64,000 nt of DNA from Bacteroidota bacterium (lineage in GTDB: Bacteria > Bacteroidota > Ignavibacteria > Kapaibacteriales > Kapaibacteriaceae), in contig JAFDZT010000004.1 in the NCBI GenBank assembly GCA_018266735.1, forward strand, positions 92,094-156,093. The letters run 5' to 3'. Position 1 is the first letter of the stretch. Each line of letters begins with the position of its first letter. Positions 18,570 to 27,700 of this stretch are shown here, piece after piece. The position numbers and the translations under genes are program-made. The notes below the pieces were generated by a model, which saw nothing but the letters and a program-made list of their open reading frames with translations, ran no database searches and was not told where the DNA came from.

Positions 18570-18685
18570 GATCAAGAATGCGATCGGGGAAATGTCAAAA
18601 TGCAGTAACGGACTATGACAATCTACGCACCACTCTATTGAGTACTTGATTTTTGATCGTATTCTGTATTCTTGATCATGTATTC
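18562..18685. repeat. 18-bp perfect inverted repeat covering both divergent start codons
   Basis: ATTCTTGATCATGTATTC occurs on the plus strand at 18668-18685 and as its reverse complement at 18562-18579, so both divergent genes begin within the same 18-bp sequence and share ATCATGTATTC at their starts. A neighbouring GTATTCTGTATT motif is also mirrored (18555-18566 and 18659-18670). The spacer holds GATTTTTG (18650-18657), one mismatch from TAnnTTTG, as a possible promoter for the rightward gene. Confidence 0.85.
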
Positions 18686-19340
18686 ATTCCTCATCATTTC
18701 CTCCCTCTGGATCACGGCCCTCGCCTCGTCCCTCGCCGGTCCCATCACCTGGTGGTCCCCGCTGCAAGTGGCCGTCATCGCCTACCTCTACACCGGGCTC
18801 TTCATCACGGCGCACGATGCCATGCATGGTACAGCGGTCCGGTCCAAACGCGGTAACACGATCATTGGCACCATCTGCGCCCTGCTCTATGCCGGCATGC
18901 AGTATGGTCGGCTCTACCGGAACCACCACCTGCATCATGCCCATCCGGCCGATGGTCAGGCCGATCCCGACTATCACCCCTCCAACAAGCTCATTCCCTG
19001 GTACCTGACGTTCATGTGGCGCTACGCCACCATCTCGCAGGTGCTGGTGATGGCCGTGGCCTTCAATGTGCTCAAGATCTGGGTGGCCGAGCCGAACCTG
19101 TGGCTCTTTTGGATCCTCCCCGCCTTCCTTTCCTCCTTCCAGCTCTTTTATGTGGGCACCTACCGTCCGCACCGCATGCCCCAGCAGCCGGCCCTACCGC
19201 ACAATGCTCGGACGATGCGTCGGAACCACCTGGTGGCCATGCTCACCTGCTATTTCTTCGGCTATCATCAGGAGCATCATTTGTCGCCCGGCACCCCCTG
19301 GTGGAGGCTCTGGCGCGTGAAGGATGCGGCGAGGGGGTAG
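18678..19340 (+). CDS. crtW: Beta-carotene ketolase, CrtW type (membrane fatty-acid-desaturase superfamily)
   Basis: 220 aa; ATG at 18678 preferred over a TTG two codons upstream. Integral-membrane di-iron oxygenase that would add 4-keto groups to carotenoid beta-rings. The three His clusters of the family are present in order: HDAMHG (about residue 44), RNHHLHHAHPADGQADPDYH (about 77-96) and HQEHH (about 198), the last followed by PWWRLW as in CrtW. Hydrophobic stretches at the N-terminus, around 65 and at 115-155 fit membrane segments. No other carotenoid genes are next to it, so it would act on carotenoids made by genes elsewhere. CrtR-type hydroxylases are the main alternative. Confidence 0.8.
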   Translation: MYSFLIISSLWITALASSLAGPITWWSPLQVAVIAYLYTGLFITAHDAMHGTAVRSKRGNTIIGTICALLYAGMQYGRLYRNHHLHHAHPADGQADPDYHPSNKLIPWYLTFMWRYATISQVLVMAVAFNVLKIWVAEPNLWLFWILPAFLSSFQLFYVGTYRPHRMPQQPALPHNARTMRRNHLVAMLTCYFFGYHQEHHLSPGTPWWRLWRVKDAARG

Positions 19341-19381
19341 CCATTCTTTCGTATTTTGGGGACGGAACCAAAGGCCACCAC

Positions 19382-19813
19382 ATGCTCACACAACAAGACA
19401 TTGTCACGATCACAGGCGTTCTCGGTCCGGCGGAAGAGCTGGGCGGGAACACGTGGTTCTGGAACATTCGCGACACGTCCACCGGACGCGTCCTTGCGCT
19501 ATCCATTTCGCTTGGCGTCGACCTCGGCGGCGAGTCAACGGGAACGCTCGTCTCTGCTCAAACGCATCAAGGCTACTTGGAACTACACGACGTCACGGCC
19601 TTCCTGTGCATCGAGCCCGACGAAGTGATGTTCATCACCAAGCGTAACGAAGCCTTCTCGAGTCTCGTCGTCGGCTCCTCCTGCACCTGCTCGTTGTACT
19701 CGAACATCCGGTCGACGCTCCTCAAGCAAGACCTCACGGAACTCGATCCGAGCGTGCTCATGGCCGCCATGCAGCTCTCCTTGGCCGACTCCCTGTTGGA
19801 GTCGTTGTCCTAA
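19382..19813 (+). CDS. Conserved hypothetical cytosolic protein, 143 aa
   Basis: ATG at 19382 has AAAGG about 8 nt upstream. No signal peptide or membrane segment. The first half (GNTWFWNIRDTSTGRVLALS, with SLGVDLGGESTGTLVSAQT) looks beta-rich; the second half is more helical with a Cys pair (SSCTCSLYSNIRS). No family recognised. The stop overlaps the ybeY start by one base (TAATG), so it is the first gene of a three-gene unit with ybeY and a Smg-like gene; a link to RNA maturation is suggested by context only. Confidence 0.75.
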   Translation: MLTQQDIVTITGVLGPAEELGGNTWFWNIRDTSTGRVLALSISLGVDLGGESTGTLVSAQTHQGYLELHDVTAFLCIEPDEVMFITKRNEAFSSLVVGSSCTCSLYSNIRSTLLKQDLTELDPSVLMAAMQLSLADSLLESLS

Positions 19814-20229
19814 TGCCCATCGACGTCACCGTGACCAATGCCTCCGGTCTGCGCTATCGTGGCAAGCAAGCCATGATGGATGCCGTGAAGAAGGCCTTGA
19901 AGGGAGAAGGGGTCAAGGCGGCAGCCGTGGATGTGATCCTGCTAAGCGACGCGTCGATCCACGACATGAACAAGAAGTTTCTGAAGCATGATTATCCGAC
20001 CGACGTGATCACGTTTCCGCTGGAGGATCGGCCGTTGACGGGAGAGATCTACATTTCGGTGGAAACGGCATCAGAGCAGGCCGCCGAGTATGGCGTCACA
20101 CTCACGAACGAGCTCTGTCGTCTTGCCATCCATGGCGCGCTGCACTTGGTCGGCCACGACGATGCGACCAAGGCACAGCGCGAGCAGATGCACAACCTCG
20201 AAAACCGCTATTTGAATGGGATCGCATGA
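19813..20229 (+). CDS. ybeY: Endoribonuclease YbeY (rRNA maturation factor)
   Basis: 138 aa. Zinc-dependent endoribonuclease that helps mature the 16S rRNA 3' end and monitors 70S ribosome quality. The signature HGALHLVGHDD (about residues 111-121) holds the three His ligands of the HGxLHLxGHDH family motif, and the upstream YPTDVITFPLEDR block is the other conserved region. The normal family length is about 150 aa. It overlaps the preceding gene by one base and the following by 4 bp (ATGA), indicating translational coupling. Confidence 0.95.
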   Translation: MPIDVTVTNASGLRYRGKQAMMDAVKKALKGEGVKAAAVDVILLSDASIHDMNKKFLKHDYPTDVITFPLEDRPLTGEIYISVETASEQAAEYGVTLTNELCRLAIHGALHLVGHDDATKAQREQMHNLENRYLNGIA

Positions 20230-20702
20230 CCGATCGCTACGCTTTTGAACGCATCATGGAGATCATTGCCCTTGTCATCGCCGATGTCCGGCACGACCAG
20301 GCCATCCCCTCCGGTACACTTGACGAGTTGCATAAACTCGGCTACACCGAGAGCGAGATCTCAGCCGCCATTTCGTGGATCCTTGAACGCAGCGCCTCGG
20401 TAGGCGCAAAGGACGGACGGATCACCCCCACAGCCCCCGGTTCCTTCCGCGTCCTCCACGGCATCGAGCAAGATCTACTCACCACCGAAGCGTGGGGTCT
20501 GCTCCTCATCTACCGCGACCTTGGTTTCCTCACGGCCGACGATGTGGAATCCATCCTCGAGCGCGCCGTGGTGATGGGCACGGAAATGGGCGTTGGCGAA
20601 CACGAACTCAAGAGTTTGATCGCCGCCTACGTCCTCCATCAACAACCCATTCCGCAGAGTGGCAGTCGGTCGTTGTTGCTGGGGAATGATACGATCCATT
20701 GA
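20226..20702 (+). CDS. Smg/DUF494 family protein
   Basis: 158 aa. The N-terminus MEIIALVIADVRHDQAIP, then LDELHKLGYTESEISAAISW, matches the Smg (DUF494) pattern of an early helical domain followed by a GY/F-xxxEI helix pair. The C-terminal half is helical (LGFLTADDVESILERAVV, ELKSLIAAYVLH). Function unknown in the family; Smg genes often neighbour DNA or RNA processing genes. Coupled to ybeY by a 4-bp overlap; ends 16 bp before tRNA-Arg. Confidence 0.7.
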   Translation: MTDRYAFERIMEIIALVIADVRHDQAIPSGTLDELHKLGYTESEISAAISWILERSASVGAKDGRITPTAPGSFRVLHGIEQDLLTTEAWGLLLIYRDLGFLTADDVESILERAVVMGTEMGVGEHELKSLIAAYVLHQQPIPQSGSRSLLLGNDTIH

Positions 20703-20718
20703 GACGACAACCACCCCT

Positions 20719-20792
20719 GGCCTCGTAGTTCAGCTGGACAGAACGCAGGTTTCCTAAACCTGATGTCGGAGGTTCGAGTCCTCTCGAGGCCA
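20719..20792 (+). tRNA. tRNA-Arg, anticodon CCT
   Basis: Acceptor stem GGCCTCG (20719-20725) pairs with CGAGGCC (20785-20791), discriminator A at 20792. The anticodon arm CAGGT-TTCCTAA-ACCTG gives anticodon CCT (reads AGG). The T arm GGAGG-TTCGAGT-CCTCT is canonical. CCA is not encoded. The 3' end is the integration target of the downstream island. Confidence 0.95.
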
Positions 20793-20793
20793 C
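20775..20793. other. Left attachment site within the tRNA-Arg 3' end
   Basis: CGAGTCCTCTCGAGGCCAC spans the T arm and acceptor 3' strand. It matches 58215-58233 at 17 of 19 positions, with 12 consecutive identical bases (CCTCTCGAGGCC). Confidence 0.7.
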
Positions 20794-20917
20794 TTTACTG
20801 CATTTAGATGACCGTTCCTGAAATGTGAAGAACTCCGTAAGTGCTTGTCATATTTGATATTGCATCATTTTGACAAGTCATGGCGATTCAGGACATTCCA
20901 CCGAGATTCAATATTTT

Positions 20918-20977
20918 CGTCAGCAATTCCGTCAGCAGTGCAGCTGACGGTCACTCTCGATGTTCTACTGCTGACGG
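20918..20977. repeat. Cluster of CCGTCAGCAG-type sites upstream of the integrase
   Basis: Direct copies begin at 20917 (tCGTCAGCAa) and 20929 (CCGTCAGCAG), 12 bp apart. Inverted copies lie at 20941-20950 (CAGCTGACGG) and 20968-20977 (CTGCTGACGG). The cluster ends 9 bp before the integrase ATG, fitting integrase arm-binding sites and/or an autoregulatory operator. The same 12-bp-spaced pair recurs at 58138-58159. A longer inverted pair (CTTGTCA/TGACAAG, 20843-20849 and 20873-20879) lies between the cluster and the tRNA. Confidence 0.7.
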
Positions 20978-20986
20978 TTTTCTACC

Positions 20987-22252
20987 ATGCGTCTGACGTT
21001 CTATACTGACCGCAAGGATGCCCCCATTACGGCCATCATGGTCAACGTGGCCTTTGCCGGCCAACGCTTCCGTTTCAGCACAGGCGTAAGCATCCCCCCT
21101 GAACACTGGAACCACGATGCACAGGAAGTGCGGAAGGCAGACGCGAATCGCGCCGCACACAACAAACGGTTGGCGGCAGTGCAGGCAGAGATGCGCTCTG
21201 CCTATAACGACATTAGCTTCGGAGCGGACGGTAAGGTTGTCAGCAAGGATGCCCTGAAGCTGTTCACGGAGCGCATCAAGACCTTCCTGGACGGCAGTCA
21301 GAACGCCTTGGCGAAAGATGATGTCCAACACCAGTTCGAACGCTTCATCCGTGAGTACCGCAAATCGCATGGTGGTGGGCTGATCACCAACGAAACGCTG
21401 GGCACGTCAACGATCAACCGGTACAAGCTCGTGCAACGTCGCCTTCGAGACTTTGCGCTAAAGGAACGACTCGATCTCACGTTCGATGCCATTGACGCTC
21501 GCTTCTATCGTGCCTTCGTGACATGGTTGTCGGAGGACGTGGGTGTAAAGGATTCATCCGTTGGGAACCACATCAAGGTCATCAAAACATTCATGCGATG
21601 GGCAGAGGACCAAGGCCTTCATGCGAACAAGGCGTATGTGCGGTTCTTCAAGCCGGAGTCCATCGGCGACACCATTGCTCTCTCCTCGCGCGAGCTACGA
21701 ATGATCCGCGACGTCGACCTGTCGGACAGTCTCAAGCTCCAGCGTGTACGAGACCACTTCCTCATGCAGACCTATACCGGTCTGCGGTATGGCGATCTGA
21801 TCAAACTCCAACCTCAGCACTTCGATCTTGCCAACGGATTCATCCACGTACCGATCACAAAGACGGACACGCGACCGATCATTCCTATCTCACCTCCGTT
21901 GAGAGTCCTCCTTGCGAGCTATCCATCATTACTCTTCGAGTTCAATAGCTCGGTGAAGGCGAATGTCTACCTCAAGGAACTCGGCAAGAGAGCAGGACTT
22001 GACTCCCCTGTTGTGATCGGGTATTCAAAGAACGGTCAGCGTATCGAAGAAACCGTACCCAAGTACCACGAGCTCACCACGCACGTCGCACGTCGCTCAT
22101 TCGTGACCATCTCGCTTGAGTTCGGAGTGCAAGAGTCCATCATCCGTCATGTAACAGGCCACAAGACCGGCGACGTGCTTGGCAAGCACTATGCAAAGCC
22201 CAACCACGACACAGTACGAGACACCATTTGTGAAGCATGGAGGAAGCTATGA
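20987..22252 (+). CDS. int: Tyrosine recombinase (phage-type integrase) of the island
   Basis: 421 aa. Site-specific recombinase for integration at tRNA-Arg. N-terminal arm-binding segment (about 1-90: FRFSTGVSIPPEHWNHDAQE, the usual Bacteroidota start), SAM-like core-binding domain (about 100-215) and catalytic domain (about 225-421). Catalytic residues: Arg in YTGLRYGDLIKL, the HxxR box in THVARRSFVTI, the HVTGHKT box and the Tyr nucleophile in GKHYAKP. Full length for the family and apparently intact. Its last codons overlap the next gene by 4 bp. The cluster of CCGTCAGCAG sites just upstream suggests self-regulation. Confidence 0.94.
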   Translation: MRLTFYTDRKDAPITAIMVNVAFAGQRFRFSTGVSIPPEHWNHDAQEVRKADANRAAHNKRLAAVQAEMRSAYNDISFGADGKVVSKDALKLFTERIKTFLDGSQNALAKDDVQHQFERFIREYRKSHGGGLITNETLGTSTINRYKLVQRRLRDFALKERLDLTFDAIDARFYRAFVTWLSEDVGVKDSSVGNHIKVIKTFMRWAEDQGLHANKAYVRFFKPESIGDTIALSSRELRMIRDVDLSDSLKLQRVRDHFLMQTYTGLRYGDLIKLQPQHFDLANGFIHVPITKTDTRPIIPISPPLRVLLASYPSLLFEFNSSVKANVYLKELGKRAGLDSPVVIGYSKNGQRIEETVPKYHELTTHVARRSFVTISLEFGVQESIIRHVTGHKTGDVLGKHYAKPNHDTVRDTICEAWRKL

Positions 22253-23442
22253 AGGCAACGCTCTTTGTCAAGCGGGTCGCATGCGCTTATGCGGATCACA
22301 TCGTGCGCACAATGCGACAACAGGCCGATCAGCAGGCCGACCCTCGATTGAGGCGCGAAGCTCTGGCGGCACTTCGATCGAAGGCAGGATCGTATCTCGA
22401 ACACGATCTGGATGCGTTCTTGCATGCGAGCAGTCTGAATTCGCTTCGTCTGCCTTTGCAGCAGAACATACTTCAATCACTACCACCAACGGTCACGAAC
22501 CTCATCGACCTCGCAACGATGCACCCGGCATCGTTCGATACGAGCAACGGCCAATTGTCGTTGATCGATTCTGCTGCCACAGACGCTCCACATTGCATTG
22601 CACACTGGGAGAGCATCGTCGCGCTTCGTCATGTGTGGTCAACGGATGTTTCACAGAATGACCGGGAACAGGTCTATAAGGACCTACAGGCGTATTGCCG
22701 AGCACATCCAGATCTGAATGCTGTCCTTCATGAGCTCAAGCCCATAGCGTACGCTGGGAGTGCACTGCTCGATGCCGACCGAAGTCGTCTGATACCGCAA
22801 GAGGAGCTCAATGACTTTCTGATGAGTGACCGGCTCTTGATGCGCTACCTGGAGGCGGTTGAACACGCATTCCGGAGCGGCGTGACGCTTGACGCGATCA
22901 TCGGATCGAAGGTGTGGCAGCGCATCCTCGATCACTCTCTTCAGCGGGAAGCAATGCACGACATGACACTAGTCAAAGACATACCGCATGCACGCTCAAT
23001 CGCTGTTCTTCGCGACCTGCAATTCTCAAAGGTCGTGGCCGGCATTGTCGTCGAGCGCCTGCAACGGCTTCTCGAGAAAAACACCGAAAACGATCTTGTG
23101 ATGACAGCGGACGATTTTGCCAAATGGTTATGGGATGAACTACATGGTGCAAGCATCGCCGGACCGACACTCAGTCTCGAATCCCTACAGAAACTCTGTC
23201 AACTGAAGAAGGGGGAACTAGATCTCTCGATCGGCAATGCAAGAGCTTGGCCATCGCTCATTTATCGGGTGGTTTGCAAGACAATTGGTGCGGCGGAGAA
23301 CCATGTTCGACTGTGCAATCATGGAGTCGTCATCGAACCCGAAAGCTATGACAAGGCTTCCGCGCTGGTGATGAATCAGGCTCCACGTCCGTTGATTGCC
23401 GGCCTAATTGAACGCCTCTCACGTGTCAGTATCGTTATCTAG
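22249..23442 (+). CDS. Island protein of unknown function coupled to the integrase, 397 aa
   Basis: ATG at 22249 overlaps the integrase stop (ATGA) and has GGAGGA 5 nt upstream; an ATG four codons earlier lacks such a site. Largely helical and soluble, with no signal peptide. An Arg/Gln-rich N-terminus (TMRQQADQQADPRLRREALA) and LQKLCQLKKGELDLSIGNAR near residue 320 stand out; the latter resembles a helix-turn-helix, but no family is recognised. Coupling to the integrase suggests an accessory role in excision, transfer or regulation of the island (inference). Confidence 0.75.
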   Translation: MKATLFVKRVACAYADHIVRTMRQQADQQADPRLRREALAALRSKAGSYLEHDLDAFLHASSLNSLRLPLQQNILQSLPPTVTNLIDLATMHPASFDTSNGQLSLIDSAATDAPHCIAHWESIVALRHVWSTDVSQNDREQVYKDLQAYCRAHPDLNAVLHELKPIAYAGSALLDADRSRLIPQEELNDFLMSDRLLMRYLEAVEHAFRSGVTLDAIIGSKVWQRILDHSLQREAMHDMTLVKDIPHARSIAVLRDLQFSKVVAGIVVERLQRLLEKNTENDLVMTADDFAKWLWDELHGASIAGPTLSLESLQKLCQLKKGELDLSIGNARAWPSLIYRVVCKTIGAAENHVRLCNHGVVIEPESYDKASALVMNQAPRPLIAGLIERLSRVSIVI

Positions 23443-23542
23443 GCCGATTGGGCTGATTGCGTTCCTTTGGAACTGCTCGAAACTCCACGAATTCATTGAT
23501 AACTGCTAGGGATGCGACTCGGCGATACCCCGCTATCCCCTT

Positions 23543-23586
23543 GCTATATATGCTCTTAGACCATTGACAAAGTGCGAGCATATAGC
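23543..23586. repeat. Inverted repeat GCTATATATGCTC / GAGCATATAGC
   Basis: Arms at 23543-23555 and 23576-23586 are complementary apart from a two-base insertion, separated by 20 bp. It lies between the integrase unit and the helix-turn-helix gene, 72 bp before its start. A candidate operator for the small DNA-binding protein or a terminator; no T-run follows. Confidence 0.45.
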
Positions 23587-23657
23587 CTTTGAGTTTTCAT
23601 GGGTTTAGCTACGGAGAGCCGTAGATCGAGGCATCGATCACAACATCATGCAATGCC

Positions 23658-23933
23658 GTGTTAACACAACTCACCATAGTACAGCTCGATCGCAGCGAAC
23701 TCCATCAGATGATCCGCGAAGCCGTTGCCGAGGCAGTCCAATCCCTTCTCGAAAGTGATACAGTCGACGTGAAAGAGGACAAGTATCTTACACGGAGTGA
23801 GTTAGCAGCACTCCTCCGGATTTCCCTGTCAACTGTACGACGCCGAATCTCCGACGGCACGTTCACACCGACCGTGATCGGCGGGCGAATCTTGTTCTTG
23901 AAAGCTGACATACTCCGAAATGTTCGCAAATGA
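23658..23933 (+). CDS. Helix-turn-helix (excisionase/MerR-like) DNA-binding protein
   Basis: 91 aa from a GTG start; an ATG at 23709 is an alternative. N-terminal amphipathic helix (ELHQMIREAVAEAVQSLLES) followed by a winged helix-turn-helix: KYLTRSELAALLRISLSTV, RRRISDGTFTPTVIGGRI, then LFLKADILRNVRK. This is the helix_turn_helix-17-type domain common in Bacteroidota mobile elements and in excisionases. Likely a recombination directionality factor or regulator of the island. Confidence 0.85.
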   Translation: MLTQLTIVQLDRSELHQMIREAVAEAVQSLLESDTVDVKEDKYLTRSELAALLRISLSTVRRRISDGTFTPTVIGGRILFLKADILRNVRK

Positions 23934-23966
23934 ACTCTTTGCATTGCCTCGAGATGCTGAGTGGAG

Positions 23967-24129
23967 ATTCCGCGTTATGTGCCCACACAATTCCGCACTA
24001 GAGTGACCACCTAATATTGCACTCTAGCGCCTAGGCAGCAGTAATCTAGCATTGAGCTTAGAAGAATCGAACTCTACACAGCCAGGTGGTCATTGGCGTG
24101 CGGAATGATGTAGTCAACATGAGCGGAAT
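23967..24129. mobile_element. Degenerate IS21-type ends facing each other (163 bp, no transposase)
   Basis: Two 23-bp direct units beginning ATTCCGC and ending in (c/a)CCAC (23967-23989, 23990-24012) are answered by two inverted units of the same kind (24084-24106 and 24107-24129 on the minus strand). The units share ATTCCGCAC...TGACCACCT. The 71 bp between contains AATCTAG and GCTTAGAAGAAT, which recur at 56174-56197. This is the layout of multiple terminal repeats of IS21-family elements, reduced to both ends after loss of istAB, or a small non-autonomous derivative. Confidence 0.5.
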
Positions 24130-24200
24130 CCCCACCCACTGCAAGGTCTGCCACGGAGATCGTTCCTACTGTCAACTAAATGGGGGAAGATCAAAGTCAC

Positions 24201-24779
24201 TTACTTGTTCAGTTGAACACCACTCGACGTTCTTAGATAGCTTGTCAACTTCAGTATGACCTCATGTCGATGCTTTCGAAAGTAGTAGAGCCAACTAGCA
24301 GCACCAAATTGACACCAAGCGAAGTCCTTTTGGGTCTGGAACAAATCCATCATTGGTGGATCGAAACACTCAACATATAGAATGAACGCTAAATCACCTT
24401 GAGTGAGATAGCCGTCAACTTCACAATGCCAAGCATTGGTTATTCGACTACCATTCATTGAATCGATGAATCTAAAAGGTGCCGTCTTTAAGAGTTTCAA
24501 TGCGGACTTGTACTTTTTATCATGAACGAACAAGAATGTCGTGTTATCCCAAGTGAGATTGATCGCGCCTGCGACACTCACTTTTACTCGTTTCTTCAGT
24601 GATTTCTGCACGGTACTATGTTGCTGCAGAGTTTCATCGCTTATGGCTAGCCTACCGCTCTTCGGGACTGACATCGCACTAGCCATTGATCTGGGATGGC
24701 TATTTGAATTGACCATCTCAACAAAAAGGAAAATCAAGATGACTTTGACAGCACATGCTCCGAAATGAGTCACTTTCAT
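24201..24779 (-). CDS. Small exported protein in the immunity position behind the RHS gene
   Basis: 192 aa from ATG 24779, which has AAGGTGA upstream inside the end of the RHS gene; a GTG at 24788 overlapping the RHS stop is equally possible and would match the GTGA overlaps used elsewhere in this operon. N-terminal hydrophobic segment (KVILIFLFVEMV) suggests export or membrane anchoring. The remainder (AINLTWDNTTFLFVHDKKYK, WHCEVDGYLTQGDLAFILYV, FAWCQFGAASWLYYFRKHRH) matches nothing recognised. Its place directly downstream of a polymorphic RHS C-terminus and its AT-richer sequence, like that module, make it a candidate cognate immunity protein (inference). Confidence 0.65.
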   Translation of the reverse strand: MKVTHFGACAVKVILIFLFVEMVNSNSHPRSMASAMSVPKSGRLAISDETLQQHSTVQKSLKKRVKVSVAGAINLTWDNTTFLFVHDKKYKSALKLLKTAPFRFIDSMNGSRITNAWHCEVDGYLTQGDLAFILYVECFDPPMMDLFQTQKDFAWCQFGAASWLYYFRKHRHEVILKLTSYLRTSSGVQLNK

Positions 24780-24784
24780 AACGG

Positions 24785-27700
24785 TCACCTTTGGTTAACG
24801 GCTGTCTTGTCACGCTGAACTGGGGCCAGACTCGGCATCCAGTACTTGGCAACATTTAGTTGAAGTGATATTCCCATAAGGAGGTAATTCGGCACGCCAG
24901 TCGCATCTTGCATTGACAGAAGTTGCCTATCACCATGCGAAGCTCCATTTCGATAGAGGCTCGTAACGCCTTGAGTTCGTAAAAAGAGGTTCGTCATCTG
25001 TAAAGCATCTTGATGTGAAGCGTGCTGCGACCCTCTAACACGCCCCAAACCGTGGCCAAGTAGCTCATGTGAAAGGAGCTCGCCGAGAGAACTCGAATGT
25101 GACTCAGTAACCAATGAGTTGCTGAATTGATAATCTGGGACGAGAAATGTCGCATCTAACACAACGACTGTCCTAGTCCCGACAAGTTGACCTTGACTAT
25201 TGAATTGGCCTGCGTTCACCCCTCCACCCGCTAGCATATTGACATCCTCACCTGTGTGAAGGTGGTGGGCTTTGAAGGCTTGTTGCGACGCGCCAGAGAG
25301 CGTTTCTGATCGACTTACAACTTCAACTATGTGGAGTGCCGTTCCATTCACAGCTTGCATGTACCCATATGCCAACTGTTGTTGGTCAACAGTAAGTCCA
25401 GAGACTGCTCGATTAAAGGTTTCAGGATCAATGTGCGCAAGCGTTTTCCCGTCTGGTTCTAGTTTAAACATTTGCCTAACAGAGCCAGTTGATGGGCCTG
25501 TGAAACTTCCGCGAATTCCCTCGACGGCTCTGGCGCCAGACGACTCGTCTTGACCACGAACTGTGTCGCCCATTGGGTCAGAATATACGATCGGATTCCC
25601 TTCGAAAGCCGCATACACACTGACTGAAACATTGGGCTTTGGATCAATATTCCACCGCCTTGCAACTCGTGTATCATACTCCCAGTACTCGGCCGTATTA
25701 TGGTTCCCGCCTCCGGAGATTTCATCAGATCGTTCTTGGCCGTTGAAGCCGTAACGGTAGGCGGTGGAGCCCGATGCCATGTACGAGCGACTAGGAATGA
25801 TCATGCCGAACGGATAGTAGTCTGTGCTGGCGACGAGCTCGGCATCTTTGGATCCGCTGTGATCGATGAGGAGGTCGGAGACCGTGGCACGGACGTTGCC
25901 CAGATGGTCCTTGAGCTCGTACAGGCGTTTGCCAAGTTCACGTGTGAACGTTGCGTCCATTGTGTCGATGGCGGCTGATTTATAGGCGACGTTTGGCGTC
26001 ATCATGCCGATGCGTTCGCTGCCGTAGATGGGGATCTCGGTAAGACGCAGCGTATCTGAACCGGTTTTCGTGTAGGTGGCCATGACGGTGCCCTTGGGGT
26101 CACGAACGTACCACGTAGTGCTCTTCAGTGTCGTTGACGGCTCGTACACCTGCTTACGAACGCGGTTGCCCATAGCGTCGTACAAGTACTCGATCTTCTG
26201 AGCACTGCCCGACTTCGTGATGCTCCGGATCTTGTTCATCGGCGTCCACACGATACCGTTGGCTCCAATGTGCTCGCTCGTGTCTTGCGTGAGGTTTCCT
26301 GTGGCATCGTAGACATAGTTGTTGGTGTCATTCGATGCCAGATCTCCCGTCACGGATTCCGACAACGGCGAGATGTAGTCGTGAATATACGAGAGTTTGT
26401 TCGTGCCCGTGATGTAGTGGTATTCGAGGTTGTCGAACCCACCTGACGTCTCGTTTCTGCTCAGAGTCTTGATGTTGCCGTTTCCGTCATAGGTGTACGT
26501 GCTGCCGAACTTCATCGACGGCGTTCCCCACGCTCCTCCACTTCGTTCCTGGGTACTGTCGGTTCGGATACGGTTCAACACATCGTAGTGGTAGCGACTG
26601 CCGATGGCCGAGTCGCCGTTGCCCGATGGCTTACGTGTATTGATCGACCACGCCGAGATGTTGCCGTTGAAGAGATCCCCGCCGCTCTGATGCCACGACG
26701 AGATTGCTCCCGACTGATCCAGCACTGAGCCTGTGTGCTTGAAGTCCTGATCGTGATACCTCAGGAACATACCGAAGGCATCACGTCCGTAGCGCTTGTT
26801 CGCACTCGACGAATATCCGTCACCGCCCATGTCGTAGGCTACGTCCAGCTTCGGCGTGTTCATGCCCTTTAGCCAGCCGTTGATCGTATAGGCATAGTCG
26901 ATGCCCTGGATGAGATCATGTCCCAGCTCCATGCGCTTGAGCGGTCCGTGGGGGTAGTATGCATATGCGGCATCACGGTCCCATATCCATCCGTCACGCG
27001 AGGTCTCCACCTTCGTCAGGCGACCGTCGTAATCGTACTCATAGCGGTGCATGGACTGATCGTAGCGGCCTTTCTGCATTACCACCTTTCTCACCTTCCC
27101 TGACATGAGATCGTAGTCGTAGTCGATGGCAATGCCCTCCTGCGACATGCCGCCGTAGAGCCCCGGTATGCTCTGCACCAGCCACTCGACGTTACCGTGC
27201 GGATCGTAGGAATAGTACGTGATCACCTGATCGCCAAGCGTACCCAGATCTCCATCTTCATCACTCTTGACATAGCTCACGCGGTTGCGTAGATATCGCT
27301 GCGTGCGTGCGGCCCACGGCGACGGGATCGAGGAAGCAGGTGTCGTGTAGGTAGTGATTACACGGAACGTGCCTCCCGACGTTGACGCGACCGTCTTGGC
27401 ATGGGTGTCAGGACTACTGATACCGGTTGCCTCGCCAACTTCGATGATACGACCCAGGGCGTCGTAGTCCGTGTACGAGAATGTCGTCGATGCCTGGCGG
27501 GCGTTGTGCGAAAGGCGCAATCGTCCCTTGCCGTCGTAGTAGAACTCCGTCTGTCCGCCGTCCGGCGTGGACTGCTTGACGAGCTGTCCGAGCGTATTGT
27601 AGTCGTACTTGGTCACCATGACGTGCGATGGTGTGGTCGACCGTGTCTGACCCGACGTCAGAGGACGGAAGCCACTTGGGGGTACGGTTTTGACGAGGTT

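Noticed and set aside
17415..18608. 397-codon plus-strand frame opposite the asparagine-synthetase-B-like gene
   Set aside because: Fully antisense to a protein with signal peptide and conserved blocks; no ribosome site or motif.
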